Shown here: positions 7,491 through 16,901 of the stretch, piece after piece
Numbering within the stretch: position 1 is the stretch's first letter
Layout: each line of letters starts with the position of its first letter
DNA from: Nevskia sp.
GTDB lineage: Bacteria > Pseudomonadota > Gammaproteobacteria > Nevskiales > Nevskiaceae
Direction: 5' to 3'
Assembly (NCBI GenBank): GCA_021732745.1
Contig: JAKFUK010000001.1
Location: 1,128,931-1,192,930 of the forward strand
Length of the DNA stretch: 64,000 nucleotides
The notes under the pieces: generated by a model
Database searches by the model: none
Seen by the model: the letters and a program-made list of their open reading frames with translations, nothing else
What the model was told of the DNA's origin: nothing
Translations under genes and position numbers: made by a program

Positions 7491-9088
7491 GACGGGTGAA
7501 CCTCGATGACCGCGAACGGCCAGGCGGAAATGTCGGGCGGCAGGCCGGCGGCGGCGGCGATCCGGGCTTCGGCGTCGATGGTGGTCGGCAGCGCCAGCGC
7601 CTGCACCAGCACGCTCGGGGGCAGGCCGGTCAGCAGCGGCGAGGTCAGCAGCAGCAGGCGATCGCCGTTTCTGACATCGGCGTCGTAGCGATCGAAACCC
7701 GGCGCCCGATCGGCACCGAGGCCGGCCGGCGCGGCACCGCTGCTGAACAACAGATCGTCGAGATCGTCACCGGGCAAGGCTGCCGCAGCAGCCGTGGCGG
7801 CACGGCCGGTGACCAGCGGCAGCAACTGGGCGCTGCGCCACAGCAGGGCCTGCGCCGCGCCCACCGCCAGCACGCTGGCGCGACTGCCGCTGACCGTGGC
7901 GACCGCCACCGCGCAATCGGCTTGCAGGGGATCGAGCAGGTCATCAGCCGCCGAACGCAGGTGCTGATGCAGTACCAGCAGGCGCTGGCTCAGCGGCTCC
8001 AGCGAGGCTCCGAACGAGGCCGGCGAGGCATCGGCCAGCGCTTCAGCGATCAGCCGCGCCGCGCGCTGGGCGGGATCGCGACCGCCGCCATCGCTGGCAA
8101 TCAGGGTCAGCGCGCCATCGCTGGACTGCAAACGGGCACAGGGTGCGATTGGCAGCCGGCGCGGTGCTGATGGCGCGGGCGACGCTGCCCGCTTCATCCC
8201 GGGCACGGTGATGTCGGGATCGACGGCGGCGGCGATGGCCGCCGTTGCCAGATCGGGAAACAGTTCCGACAGCACGTCGACGACCTTGACCGGCGGCTGG
8301 CTGTTGACCGGGTTCGCCGTGGGCTGGCTGGCAGCGGCTGGCCGCACGGCGGGCGCTGCCGCCGCGTAGTGACCGAGCGTGTGCCAGGACGGCCCGGCAG
8401 CGCCGGCATCGAGAAAGCCGGCGTAGGCGCGGGCACCGGGCAAGCCGGCGGTGACCATCAGGCTGGCCGGCACCCGCTCGCCGCCGTCGGTCCACCAGAG
8501 CGCGGCCGGCCCGCCTTCGATCGCCCGCCGCCAGGCGGTCTGCAACAGGCCGACACCGGCCGTTTCGACCGGCAGCGCCATGCGCCAGTGGCGCTCGCTG
8601 CGCAGGTCCAGGCTCTGCACCAGCGACCAGGCGGCCGGCAAGCGGCCGAAGGCGCGATCGAGCGCGGCGACTTCGCGATCGAAGGAATCCACCGGCATGC
8701 CGCCAGCCAGACCGCTGCCCAGCACCCGTTGCGCGGCGTCGAACCAGTCGGTCATCGCCAGCGCGCGCAGCGGCAGTTGCGGATCGGCCCCGAGGTTGCG
8801 GACGATGACCAGCGGAAAGCAGCGGCCGACCCGGTCGACACCGGGACCGATCACCCCGGCCCAGGGCGTTGGCCCGATGACGCCGGCCGACAGCAGCAGC
8901 CGCCAGACCGGGCTGCTGCGATAGGCGGCGGTCCAGTCAGCCCCCAGCATCTGTCGGCTTTCAGCGACGGCATGCTCGAAGCTGCGATCCCAGATCGACA
9001 CGAAGGCCGGCGGCAGCCGCCGTTGCACGAAATCGCCCGCGCTCGGCAATTTGCCGTGAAACCCGACGGTCAGCTCGCCGGGCAGCAC
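7487..9088 (-). CDS. tagF: TagF/ImpM domain protein fused to a degenerate PP2C-like domain
   Basis: I place the start at a GTG at 9088, two bases after the tssM stop, because homology begins at once (LTVGFHGKLPSAGDFVQRRL, typical of TagF/ImpM). An upstream in-frame extension only mirrors tssM. Residues 1 to ~235 form the TagF domain (WRLLLSAGVIGPTPWAGV, GRCFPLVIV). After an Ala/Pro linker, residues ~290-533 look like a worn PP2C fold: LIASDGGGRDPAQRAARLI resembles the ADGMGG region, VLAVGAAQALLWR the VGDSRxYxxR strand, and LLLLTSPLL the LLCSDGL strand. Most metal-binding Asp residues are missing, so phosphatase activity is unlikely. TagF represses T6SS assembly after translation. TagF-PppA fusions are known, for example in Agrobacterium. 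Here an intact pppA lies directly downstream. Confidence 0.9.
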   Translation of the reverse strand: MLPGELTVGFHGKLPSAGDFVQRRLPPAFVSIWDRSFEHAVAESRQMLGADWTAAYRSSPVWRLLLSAGVIGPTPWAGVIGPGVDRVGRCFPLVIVRNLGADPQLPLRALAMTDWFDAAQRVLGSGLAGGMPVDSFDREVAALDRAFGRLPAAWSLVQSLDLRSERHWRMALPVETAGVGLLQTAWRRAIEGGPAALWWTDGGERVPASLMVTAGLPGARAYAGFLDAGAAGPSWHTLGHYAAAAPAVRPAAASQPTANPVNSQPPVKVVDVLSELFPDLATAAIAAAVDPDITVPGMKRAASPAPSAPRRLPIAPCARLQSSDGALTLIASDGGGRDPAQRAARLIAEALADASPASFGASLEPLSQRLLVLHQHLRSAADDLLDPLQADCAVAVATVSGSRASVLAVGAAQALLWRSAQLLPLVTGRAATAAAAALPGDDLDDLLFSSGAAPAGLGADRAPGFDRYDADVRNGDRLLLLTSPLLTGLPPSVLVQALALPTTIDAEARIAAAAGLPPDISAWPFAVIEVHPS

Positions 9089-9090
9089 GA

Positions 9091-12000
9091 TCAGCCGCCG
9101 CACCGGAAGCTTTGCAGCTCCGGTTTCAGGAACGGATTCTTGAGATTGGTGGCCTGAATCGTCACCCGGGCCTGTTTGCCGCCGAAATCGTAAGTGGCGA
9201 CATAGCGCACCTCGGTTTCGCGCTGCAAGCGGCCGGCTTGCAGGATGCGGAAGAACGCCCAGTCGTTCTGGAACTCGAATTTCGCCAAGAGCGTGCCGCT
9301 GGCATCGAAACCGGCCACCGAGGCCCGGCCCGGCTGCGGTCCCGGCCATCTCATCGGGGCATTGGCGGCACCGCCCGGCGCGTACTCGTATTTCTGGCCG
9401 TCGATCTCGATCACCAGCTTGGCAATCGCCGGATCGAGCACCGGCGTCAGGATGGTGAAACCGACATCCGGCACCGCGCCGCCGCGGAAGAACATCTGCT
9501 TGATGCGATCCGCCGCCTGCATTTGGCCGAGCATGCCCGGCGAGCCGCTGACCGCGCCCGGGCCGGTCTTCCAACGCCAGTTGCTGCCGCTGGCATCGAC
9601 CAGCTTTTCCAGCGTCTGCTTGTAGAAACCGTCGAAACGACCGCCGTAGCCGAACAATTCGCCGAAGTTCTGCACCGGAACGTCGGTGGCCGAGGTCAGC
9701 ACGAAGGGATAACGGTTGCCGGTGTAGGCCGCGCAATCCTTGGCCACCATCTGCTGGAACTGGTCATCGAGCGCGCCCTTGGCCCCGCTGGCGACGAGTG
9801 CCTCGCTCTTGCCGGTCAGCGAAGCGACCCAGCCGGCCACCGGTGGCGGCAATTGCGACGCTGCTTGCGTGGCCTGCAGCAGCGCCGGATTCGGTTGCCC
9901 GGCACCGGCGGAGAAATCGCTCATGGTCAGCAGGGCCTTGCCGAGCTGGTCGAGCACCTGGATGGTCTGGTCGATGGGTGCTGCACCCGGCGGGCCGTCG
10001 GTGAGCTTGTTCAACTGTTCGAAATGGGCGGCGATGGCATCCCCGGGCTTGGCCGCCGGTGCCGCCGTACTGCCGCCCGCCGCCGCCAGCGCCTTGGCCA
10101 GCGCACCCTTGGCGACTTTCTTCTTGGCCAGCTTTTCGGCGGCATCGAGTGCGGCATCGCCGGCTCCACCCGGTGGTTCGCGGTTGAGATCGACCGTGTT
10201 GTCGCGCAACACCTTCAGGAACAGCTTCAGCGGCGAATTCGGCCCCGACAGCTTCGAGGCCAGAGCGCTGGCGTCCTGGATGCTCGATGCCGGCTGCAGG
10301 CGGATATCGTTGAGCACGCCGTCCCAGGCAGCGATGTAGTCGGACTCGTACAGGCCGAGCACGTCGCGGGCGTGGCGGGCTTTCTGCAGATCGTCGATGC
10401 GGGTTCCGCCGAACACCCAGTCGTCCTCGGCAAAGCTCTTGACCGCGTCTTCGATGCCGCCATCGGCCAGCGCCTTGAACGCCGGCTGGGTGTACAGCCC
10501 CGGGATCGGATCCGACAGCGGCGCGCCGCTGGCACGACGGAACACGCTGCCGAGCAGGCCGAGTTCCTTGTCGAGCTTCAGCGGCGGCGCATCGTTGCCG
10601 CCACCAAGCTTGACGCTGCCGTAGATCAACAGCGGCAGTTCGGCGGTGCGCAGCGTATTGCGCGCCTGTTCGACGGCCGGTTCATCAAGCGTTTGCGGCT
10701 TGAGCCGCAGGTCTTCGGCCACTAGTGCTGCGAAATGCTTGTGGGCGACGTCCGGCACCACGGTATCGGCGGGAAACAGCTTGCGCCACTCGATATCGGT
10801 CAGCGCCAGCAGCTCTTCAGGCTTCAGGCGCGCGGTGTCGCCGAGCATCAGATAGGACTTGAGGTAGTAGTAGAGCGCCTGCGGCTCGACGGCATTGGCT
10901 TCGATGCCCTTGCGCAACTGCGCCGCGACGCCGGGCACCAGAATGCCGTTCGATTCGCGGAAATAGGCATCGCGCACGGCGGTACCGACCGCGCGGCCCT
11001 GATAGAGCCCAAAACGCATGCTCAGCGGCACGTCGCCGCGATGGCGATCGGCGGCGTCGACGGTTGACGACAAGGCCTCCAGCCGGGTCAGCACCAGCGA
11101 GAAAAACGCCGCCGGGTTCGGTGCCAGCGCCAGGCTGTCATCGGTGGAATAAGCCTTCAGGGCATTGTCGACATCCTGCAGATAGCCGCTGTTGCGGCTG
11201 TAGCTGGTGGCGAAACCGAAGATCAGCAGGAGTGTGGCCAGCAGCACGCCGCCGTAGGAGGCGACTTGCAGCAGGATTTTCTGCCGTTCCAGCTTGGGAT
11301 CGGTGCCGGCGAAGCCGGATTCCTTGAACAGCACGTCCCTGAGCAGGCGTTCGACGAAAAAGGTGCGGGTTTGCGCGCCCGGTGCGTGGACGCGGGCGGC
11401 ATCGACGCCAAAGGTGCGCGCCACCGCGCCCATCATGCGGTCGATCGGCGTGCCTTCCTGGGTGCCGGAGGTCAGGTAGGCGCCTCTGAGCAGCAGCGGC
11501 GCGCTGTAGCCGTGGCCGCTGAACACGCCTTCGACGAAGCTTTTCGCCAGCTCGCGCACCGAGGCCAGTTGCATCGGGAACGACAGGATCGAGGCGCGCC
11601 GCATGCGGTCGCGCTCGGCGTGCAGGCGATCGAGCGAGCGCGAGTTCACCCGGTCGAGCAGCAGCGAGAATTCGTCGCTGAACAGCTTGGCGGCGCTGCC
11701 GTCGAGCGTCTTCGCCACCGGGAACGACATGCCGAACACCTGGCTGCGCAATTCCGGGTTGAGATCGTCGAAAAACTCGGTGAAACCGGCGATCAGATCG
11801 CACTTGGTGAACACCAGATAGGCCGGCACGCCGATGCGCAGATGCTTGGCCAGCTCTTCGAGACGGGCACGGATCGCCTGCACATGCTCCTGGCGGCCGG
11901 ATTCGTCGAGCGTCAGCAGGTCCGACAGGCTGACGGTGACGATCACGCCATTGATCGGCCGGCGCTTGCGATAGCGGCGCAGCAGCTTGAGGAATTCCTC

Positions 12001-12606
12001 CCAGGCGGATGAATCGGCGCTGCGATCGGAATCCTGCGTGGTGTAGCGGCCGGCGGTGTCGAGAAACACCGCTTCGTCGGTGAACCACCAGTCGCAGTTG
12101 CGGGTGCCGCCGATGCCTCGGAGCGCTTCCTTGCCAAACTTGTTCGACAACGGAAAATTCAGGCCGGAATTCAGCAGCAGCGTGCTTTTGCCCGAGCCCG
12201 GCGGGCCGATGACGATGTACCACGGCAATTGATAGAGGTTGCCGCCGCCCTTGCGCGACTTGCGCAGGGTGTCGACGGCTTCGGCAAAGCGCGCTGCCAG
12301 CGCGCTGCGTTCGGCAGCGGTGCGATCGTCGCGGTCATTGCCGCTGGCCTTGCCATCCTGCCCGGCAAGATCGCCGGCCATTGCCTTGGTTTTCGCTTTT
12401 TCGCGGGACTGCTGGATCAACAGCCAGCCGAGCCAGATGGCGAGAATGACGATGATCACCACCAGCCGCACCACCGGTGACGCCAGCGGCTGTGCTTCGC
12501 CGATGCCCAGCCACGGCCCACCGAACCAGATCAGCAGCGACAGCAGGCTCAAGCCCAGCAGGGTCACGAACCAGCGGGTCTTGAACAGGGCGAGAACTTT
12601 GCTCAT
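9091..12606 (-). CDS. tssM: T6SS inner-membrane complex protein TssM (IcmF/VasK family)
   Basis: The 1171-residue length is typical of TssM. Two membrane helices lie near residues 12-30 and 46-64. A cytoplasmic NTPase-like domain with Walker A GPPGSGKST (134-142) follows, and a third helix near residue 460 (GVLLATLLLIFGFATSY) precedes the large periplasmic region. The C-terminal domain ends in a beta-rich part (VTIQATNLKNPF) that in other systems contacts TssJ. TssM forms the trans-envelope channel with TssL and TssJ. The gene lies ten bases after tssL and runs directly into tagF. Confidence 0.97.
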   Translation of the reverse strand: MSKVLALFKTRWFVTLLGLSLLSLLIWFGGPWLGIGEAQPLASPVVRLVVIIVILAIWLGWLLIQQSREKAKTKAMAGDLAGQDGKASGNDRDDRTAAERSALAARFAEAVDTLRKSRKGGGNLYQLPWYIVIGPPGSGKSTLLLNSGLNFPLSNKFGKEALRGIGGTRNCDWWFTDEAVFLDTAGRYTTQDSDRSADSSAWEEFLKLLRRYRKRRPINGVIVTVSLSDLLTLDESGRQEHVQAIRARLEELAKHLRIGVPAYLVFTKCDLIAGFTEFFDDLNPELRSQVFGMSFPVAKTLDGSAAKLFSDEFSLLLDRVNSRSLDRLHAERDRMRRASILSFPMQLASVRELAKSFVEGVFSGHGYSAPLLLRGAYLTSGTQEGTPIDRMMGAVARTFGVDAARVHAPGAQTRTFFVERLLRDVLFKESGFAGTDPKLERQKILLQVASYGGVLLATLLLIFGFATSYSRNSGYLQDVDNALKAYSTDDSLALAPNPAAFFSLVLTRLEALSSTVDAADRHRGDVPLSMRFGLYQGRAVGTAVRDAYFRESNGILVPGVAAQLRKGIEANAVEPQALYYYLKSYLMLGDTARLKPEELLALTDIEWRKLFPADTVVPDVAHKHFAALVAEDLRLKPQTLDEPAVEQARNTLRTAELPLLIYGSVKLGGGNDAPPLKLDKELGLLGSVFRRASGAPLSDPIPGLYTQPAFKALADGGIEDAVKSFAEDDWVFGGTRIDDLQKARHARDVLGLYESDYIAAWDGVLNDIRLQPASSIQDASALASKLSGPNSPLKLFLKVLRDNTVDLNREPPGGAGDAALDAAEKLAKKKVAKGALAKALAAAGGSTAAPAAKPGDAIAAHFEQLNKLTDGPPGAAPIDQTIQVLDQLGKALLTMSDFSAGAGQPNPALLQATQAASQLPPPVAGWVASLTGKSEALVASGAKGALDDQFQQMVAKDCAAYTGNRYPFVLTSATDVPVQNFGELFGYGGRFDGFYKQTLEKLVDASGSNWRWKTGPGAVSGSPGMLGQMQAADRIKQMFFRGGAVPDVGFTILTPVLDPAIAKLVIEIDGQKYEYAPGGAANAPMRWPGPQPGRASVAGFDASGTLLAKFEFQNDWAFFRILQAGRLQRETEVRYVATYDFGGKQARVTIQATNLKNPFLKPELQSFRCGG

Positions 12607-12615
12607 GACGCGCGC

Positions 12616-13947
12616 TCAGGGCGTGTGAATGATGTCGACGCGGCGATTGCGCGCGCGATTGGCCGGCAGACCCGGCGGCATGGCGATCGGCTGCGATGGC
12701 CCTGCCCCGCTGGATTCCAGCCGCCCGGGGCTGTCGAGCCCCTGACTCAGTATCGCCACCACGGCGCGCGCCCGTTCGGCCGACAGCTCGTAGTTGTCCT
12801 TGTAGCGCAGGCTCTTGACCGGCTGGTCATCGGTATGACCGACCACGATGACCCGTCCGGGCACCTGGTTCAGCGCGTCGCGCACGGCGTTCAGCACCGG
12901 AATCTGGCTGTCGCCCACTTTCACGCCGCCGGACGGAAACATCTCCGCCGACACCAGCCGCACCAGCGCCCGGCCGTCGGCCGATTCCTCGACCACCACG
13001 GCCCCGGCCTGCTCCTGCGGCCCCAGCAATTGCTTGAGGCTCTTGCGCGGCGCGCTCGGGCGCGGCGCATCGGCCGGCTGCGCGGTTTCCAGGCCGATCA
13101 GGGCCAGTTGCGCGTTGAGCGGCGCGGCGCGGGAATTGAGCTGGGTATAGAAGTAGAGGAAGGCCGCCAGCGCCAGACAGGCTCCGGCAGCGGCGATCAC
13201 CCACAGCGGCACGTAGCGGATCAGCGGATTGCGGCGATCCTCGATGCCCTTCCAGTGCGGCGACAGTTCATCGGCCGCGAGCCCGCGTATCGGCTTGATG
13301 CGCCGGTACAGGTCTTCCTGGATGTCGGCCAGCCGGGCGCGGCCACCGGGTTCGATCGCGTAACGGCCACCGAAACCGAGTGCCAGACAGAGATACATCA
13401 GCTCGATCAGATCGAGATGCTTGGCGAAGTCCTGCCCCAGCCGGTCGAGAATCAGAAAGAACTTCTCGCCGCCGTAGGTTTCGCCGTGGAACGTGGTCAG
13501 CAGGGTTTTCGCGGCCCAGCCGCCGTGCTCGCCCCAGGGCGTGTTGAGCACCGATTCGTCGAGCATCGCGCACAGCGCATAACGCGCGGCGGTGATCATC
13601 TGCGGCGTCAGGCCGGCCGCCTGGGCGCGGCTCTCGAACTGCCGCACCTGCTGCACCACCTGCTGATAAAGGTGCGGAACGTCGGGCTGCGAGGCGGTAT
13701 TGCGCAACTGCGCCGCCAGCAGCAACAGCGGACTCGCCGCCAGCACCAGCGGATTGCGGCCGTTGCCAAGGAATTCGCCGATGTTCGCCGATGATGGCGG
13801 GGGTGCTGCCGGCACCGGCGGCACATAGGCCTGACGCGGGGGTGGTGCCGCCGGTGGTGGTGGCGGTGCCGCACCGGGCAGCGGTCCGCCGGGCAGGCCG
13901 CCGCGCGGACGGATGATGGTGCGATCGGATGGATCGTCGTTGCTCAT
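12616..13947 (-). CDS. tssL: T6SS inner-membrane complex protein TssL (DotU) with C-terminal OmpA-like peptidoglycan-binding domain
   Basis: The ATG at 13947 is chosen over an upstream in-frame start because it has an AGAGG ribosome site and lies four bases past the tssK stop. The 443-residue protein starts with SNDDPSDRTIIRPRGG, followed by a Pro-rich linker. A DotU domain spans about 70-270, with a membrane helix near residues 253-275 (PLWVIAAAGACLALAAFLYF). The C-terminal 120 residues are OmpA/MotB-like (VVGHTDDQPV, NYELSAERARAV, NRARNRRVDI). The OmpA domain anchors the complex to peptidoglycan. Thr10 in DRTIIRP sits where Agrobacterium TssL is phosphorylated by PpkA and read by Fha; that role is inferred here. 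Confidence 0.96.
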   Translation of the reverse strand: MSNDDPSDRTIIRPRGGLPGGPLPGAAPPPPPAAPPPRQAYVPPVPAAPPPSSANIGEFLGNGRNPLVLAASPLLLLAAQLRNTASQPDVPHLYQQVVQQVRQFESRAQAAGLTPQMITAARYALCAMLDESVLNTPWGEHGGWAAKTLLTTFHGETYGGEKFFLILDRLGQDFAKHLDLIELMYLCLALGFGGRYAIEPGGRARLADIQEDLYRRIKPIRGLAADELSPHWKGIEDRRNPLIRYVPLWVIAAAGACLALAAFLYFYTQLNSRAAPLNAQLALIGLETAQPADAPRPSAPRKSLKQLLGPQEQAGAVVVEESADGRALVRLVSAEMFPSGGVKVGDSQIPVLNAVRDALNQVPGRVIVVGHTDDQPVKSLRYKDNYELSAERARAVVAILSQGLDSPGRLESSGAGPSQPIAMPPGLPANRARNRRVDIIHTP

Positions 13948-13951
13948 CGGA

Positions 13952-15289
13952 TCAACCTCTGATCGCCCAGAGTTGCAGGTCCAGGCCTGCAAACTCGGCA
14001 CCGAAATGGAAGGCGATGCCGCCGGATGTCTTCAACATCCGCCACATCGGCGAGTTCTTGTCGAACTCGAAATACAGATAACCCGCGTTGTAGGGAATCT
14101 GCCGCGGTGCCACCGGCATCGGCCCGACCGGAATGCCGGGCAATTGCAGGTTGACCAGATCGCGGATCTTCTCCACCGGCCCGATCTTGGCCTGCATCGG
14201 CAGCAGCCGGCGCAGTTCTTCGGATTTCACATCCGCCTTCGCCGCGAGCACGAAGGCGGCGCTGTCGATCAGGCTCAGGTCCGGCACCACCGCCACCCAG
14301 ACGCCGAACTTGCGCTGTTGCAGCGGAATGGCGATCGCCGTCTGCTCCATGACCGCACTCAGCGAACTGCGCAAGCTGACGATCAGCGGCTCGAAGCTTT
14401 CCCGTAGCAATTCATGCCGATACGGCGGAAAAGCCGGCGGTCGCTTTTTCGGGGCCGTGAAGGTACACAGCTCGCCGGCCATCATCAGCAACTGCCGGTA
14501 GAGATCCTCGGGGTGAAACACCGGGGCGGCCGCCAGATGGGCCGCCAGCGGCTGGCTGCGGTTGACCACCTGCAGCAGCAGGAAATCGGCGATTTCGGCA
14601 GCGCCGCCGCGATCGGTGGCCGACACCCGGCTGGCCAGTGCTTCGCCGCGTTGATGCAGCAGGCCGAGCAACTCGGTCAGGAAAGTGACCAGACGCGGCA
14701 CGGCGTGCACGGTCATGCCGGTCGGCATGAAGGCTTCGTCGAGGATCACCCGGCGATCGGAGCGGCATTCGACGATGCGCGCCAGCGGAATCTGGGTCAG
14801 GCCTTCCAGTGGCTGCGAGGCCGGCAGCAGCCGTGTGCTCATGCCGCCGACTTCGATCGGCGTCAGGCCGTCGACGCTGCCGGAGGCGTCACGCACTTCC
14901 ACTTCGCGAACCCGGAAGCGAAAGAGCTTGTCGGCCGGCGCTTCCGGCCGACCGCTGTCGGCCTGCGAAGGCGACCGCAGCGGCAAGGTCAGGAACACCG
15001 TCTGATCGCGCCAGTTCGGGTCCACTTCGATGGCGGGCGGCAGCGGATCGTCGTTCGGCATCGAGAACGGCGTGCCATCGGGAAAGATGCCCTTGGCGCG
15101 ACGAATGCCGAGCTTGCCGATCGCCAGCAGATCGGCTTCCAGTTCCAGCTCCGTGAAGCCCCAGCCATGCGGCCGCAGCGCACCCGATCGCAGTTCGACG
15201 AAACGCTCGACATAGCGTTCCAGTTGCTGGAAGTGCTGGGGTCGCAGGAACAGTCCCTCGCTCCAGACGACCTTGTTGTTATCCGCCAT
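13952..15289 (-). CDS. tssK: T6SS baseplate protein TssK
   Basis: The 445-residue protein has the typical TssK opening (NKVVWSEGLFLRPQHFQQLERY) and the family length of about 445. TssK is a cytoplasmic trimer that links the TssEFG baseplate wedges to the TssL/TssM membrane complex. It uses an ATG with an upstream purine-rich tract, and its stop is four bases before the tssL start. It is separated from the FHA gene by 75 bases that hold no other gene, notably no tssJ lipoprotein gene, which often sits beside tssK. Confidence 0.97.
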   Translation of the reverse strand: MADNNKVVWSEGLFLRPQHFQQLERYVERFVELRSGALRPHGWGFTELELEADLLAIGKLGIRRAKGIFPDGTPFSMPNDDPLPPAIEVDPNWRDQTVFLTLPLRSPSQADSGRPEAPADKLFRFRVREVEVRDASGSVDGLTPIEVGGMSTRLLPASQPLEGLTQIPLARIVECRSDRRVILDEAFMPTGMTVHAVPRLVTFLTELLGLLHQRGEALASRVSATDRGGAAEIADFLLLQVVNRSQPLAAHLAAAPVFHPEDLYRQLLMMAGELCTFTAPKKRPPAFPPYRHELLRESFEPLIVSLRSSLSAVMEQTAIAIPLQQRKFGVWVAVVPDLSLIDSAAFVLAAKADVKSEELRRLLPMQAKIGPVEKIRDLVNLQLPGIPVGPMPVAPRQIPYNAGYLYFEFDKNSPMWRMLKTSGGIAFHFGAEFAGLDLQLWAIRG

Positions 15290-15364
15290 GTGTCGCAGTC
15301 CGATTCTTGCAGCCTGAAGATCGAAGCGTCTTGTCGTTATGTACTGATGATCGGCTGGCCCGGG

Positions 15365-16762
15365 TCAGCGGTGCCCCGCCTGCTGCATTCTCCGCGCCGA
15401 TTTCAGGCGCGACAACTGCTCTTCGTAAGCTTTTGCGAACTCCTCCCCAAACAGGCGTCTGAATCGTTCGTCAGGATTGCGATTCATCGCGTCCCAGTGC
15501 TCGCGATACTTCTCCCAATACTTGCCCTTGCCGGCGAAATCCATGAATCCGGAGCGGCGACCAGCCCCCTCGCCGTCTTGCTCGAAACGATCCGGACTGA
15601 ACTGCTGGACCATGGTCTCGAAGGCCGCCCGTATGCCGGCGAGCATGGCCATCTGGTGGCAGCGGATGTCGTTGAAAGCGTCATCGAAAGCCGCCGTGCC
15701 GGACAGGAAACCGGCACTCGGCGGCGACATGATCCGGGCCAGCGCGTCTTCCGGCGTCGGTGCGAACTTCAGCGGGTTGTTTTCCGAACGCTGGATGATG
15801 GTGACCGGCAGCCGGAAGGTGTTCTTGATCTCCGCGCGGGCGCGCAGCACATCCATCACACCATCCACCACGGTGCGGAAGATCTGGTCGATGTCCGGCG
15901 GCAGACCGGCAGGCACGCCCGGTGACGGCGCTGCCGCTGGCGGCGGCGTCGGACGCGGCGGTGGCGGCGGCGCGGCAGTCGGCGCTTTCGGTCTGGGCGC
16001 GAAATCGCCCATGGTCAGATCCCAGTTGTCCGGCAGCGTGTTGCCGCCGCCGCCCGCTGGCGACATGGGTGCCTGCGGGATCGCCGAGGGGGGCCGGAAG
16101 CTGTCGGCGGTGGAGGCGCTGTGGTTCCAGGACGATGAGCCGGTGATGCTGCCGGTGCTCATCGGCGCGCCATCGGCCGGCCCGAGAAAACTCAGGGGAT
16201 CGAGATCGGAAGCGCCGCCAGCGGCGTCATCCCAGCCGGGAATCAGGTTGCCGGCTTCGCTGCCGCCGAAAGTCGATGCCGCGCCCGCCCCGGGGCGGGC
16301 GGCCGGCGTCGCCGCCGGCATCGGTGCCAGCAGGTCGAAATCGAAGGGATCGTCGGCCGGCAGCGGCGCTGCGTAGCTGGGCGCTGCGGGCGGCGGCGGT
16401 GCCGGCTCCGGAGCAGCGACGGCGATCGGCCCGGTATCGGCACCGGCTTCCGCCAGCCGCACTTCGATCTCGAAGCTGTCGACCGTCAGCCGGTCGCCAT
16501 CGCCGAGCATCGCCGGCTCGCCTTTCCCCAGCGGCCCGCCGTTCAGCAGCATGCCGTTGGTGCTGCGGTCCTCGATGAAATACAGGCCATTGAGCAGCCG
16601 GATCATCGCGTGGATCCGGGACACGCCCGAGGCCGCGAGCACCCAGTCGCAATCCTCCGAGCGGCCGATGCTCCCGCCTCGGCCTTCAAAGACTTTTCTG
16701 GCGCGCGCGCCGAATTGCGCTGCATGGCGACCGGAGACTTGCAGGATCAGGGATTGCGGCAT
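15365..16762 (-). CDS. tagH: FHA-domain protein TagH/Fha (ImpI/VasC family)
   Basis: The 465-residue protein begins with a forkhead-associated domain: SIGRSEDCDW (Arg34), GVSRIHA (Ser48, Arg49, His51) and STNGMLLNG (Asn69), all the residues needed to bind phospho-Thr. A Pro/Ala-rich middle of about 190 residues leads to the T6SS-specific C-terminal domain (about 300-465; NNPLKFAPTPEDALARI, GFLSGTAAFDDAF, FSPDRFE). I use the ATG at 16762; a TTG two codons earlier is possible. Fha proteins are recruited by PpkA-phosphorylated partners and activate secretion. The gene heads the segment that continues into tssK-tssL-tssM and the kinase/phosphatase genes. Confidence 0.95.
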   Translation of the reverse strand: MPQSLILQVSGRHAAQFGARARKVFEGRGGSIGRSEDCDWVLAASGVSRIHAMIRLLNGLYFIEDRSTNGMLLNGGPLGKGEPAMLGDGDRLTVDSFEIEVRLAEAGADTGPIAVAAPEPAPPPPAAPSYAAPLPADDPFDFDLLAPMPAATPAARPGAGAASTFGGSEAGNLIPGWDDAAGGASDLDPLSFLGPADGAPMSTGSITGSSSWNHSASTADSFRPPSAIPQAPMSPAGGGGNTLPDNWDLTMGDFAPRPKAPTAAPPPPPRPTPPPAAAPSPGVPAGLPPDIDQIFRTVVDGVMDVLRARAEIKNTFRLPVTIIQRSENNPLKFAPTPEDALARIMSPPSAGFLSGTAAFDDAFNDIRCHQMAMLAGIRAAFETMVQQFSPDRFEQDGEGAGRRSGFMDFAGKGKYWEKYREHWDAMNRNPDERFRRLFGEEFAKAYEEQLSRLKSARRMQQAGHR

Positions 16763-16901
16763 CGTCAAGCGATCAGGTTGAGGCTGCGGATGGACGGCAG
16801 CATGGAACGCTACCGGAAAGTCGAAAAACCGATAGTCGCCGGACTAGGTGTCATTCAGCAACGGATCAGCGGCATCAGCTTGAGATGCACGGCACACAGG
16901 A

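Noticed and set aside
9089..9736. N-terminal extension of the TagF frame by about 216 residues
   Set aside because: It lies wholly within tssM, is Arg-rich, and TagF homology begins at the GTG just after the tssM stop.
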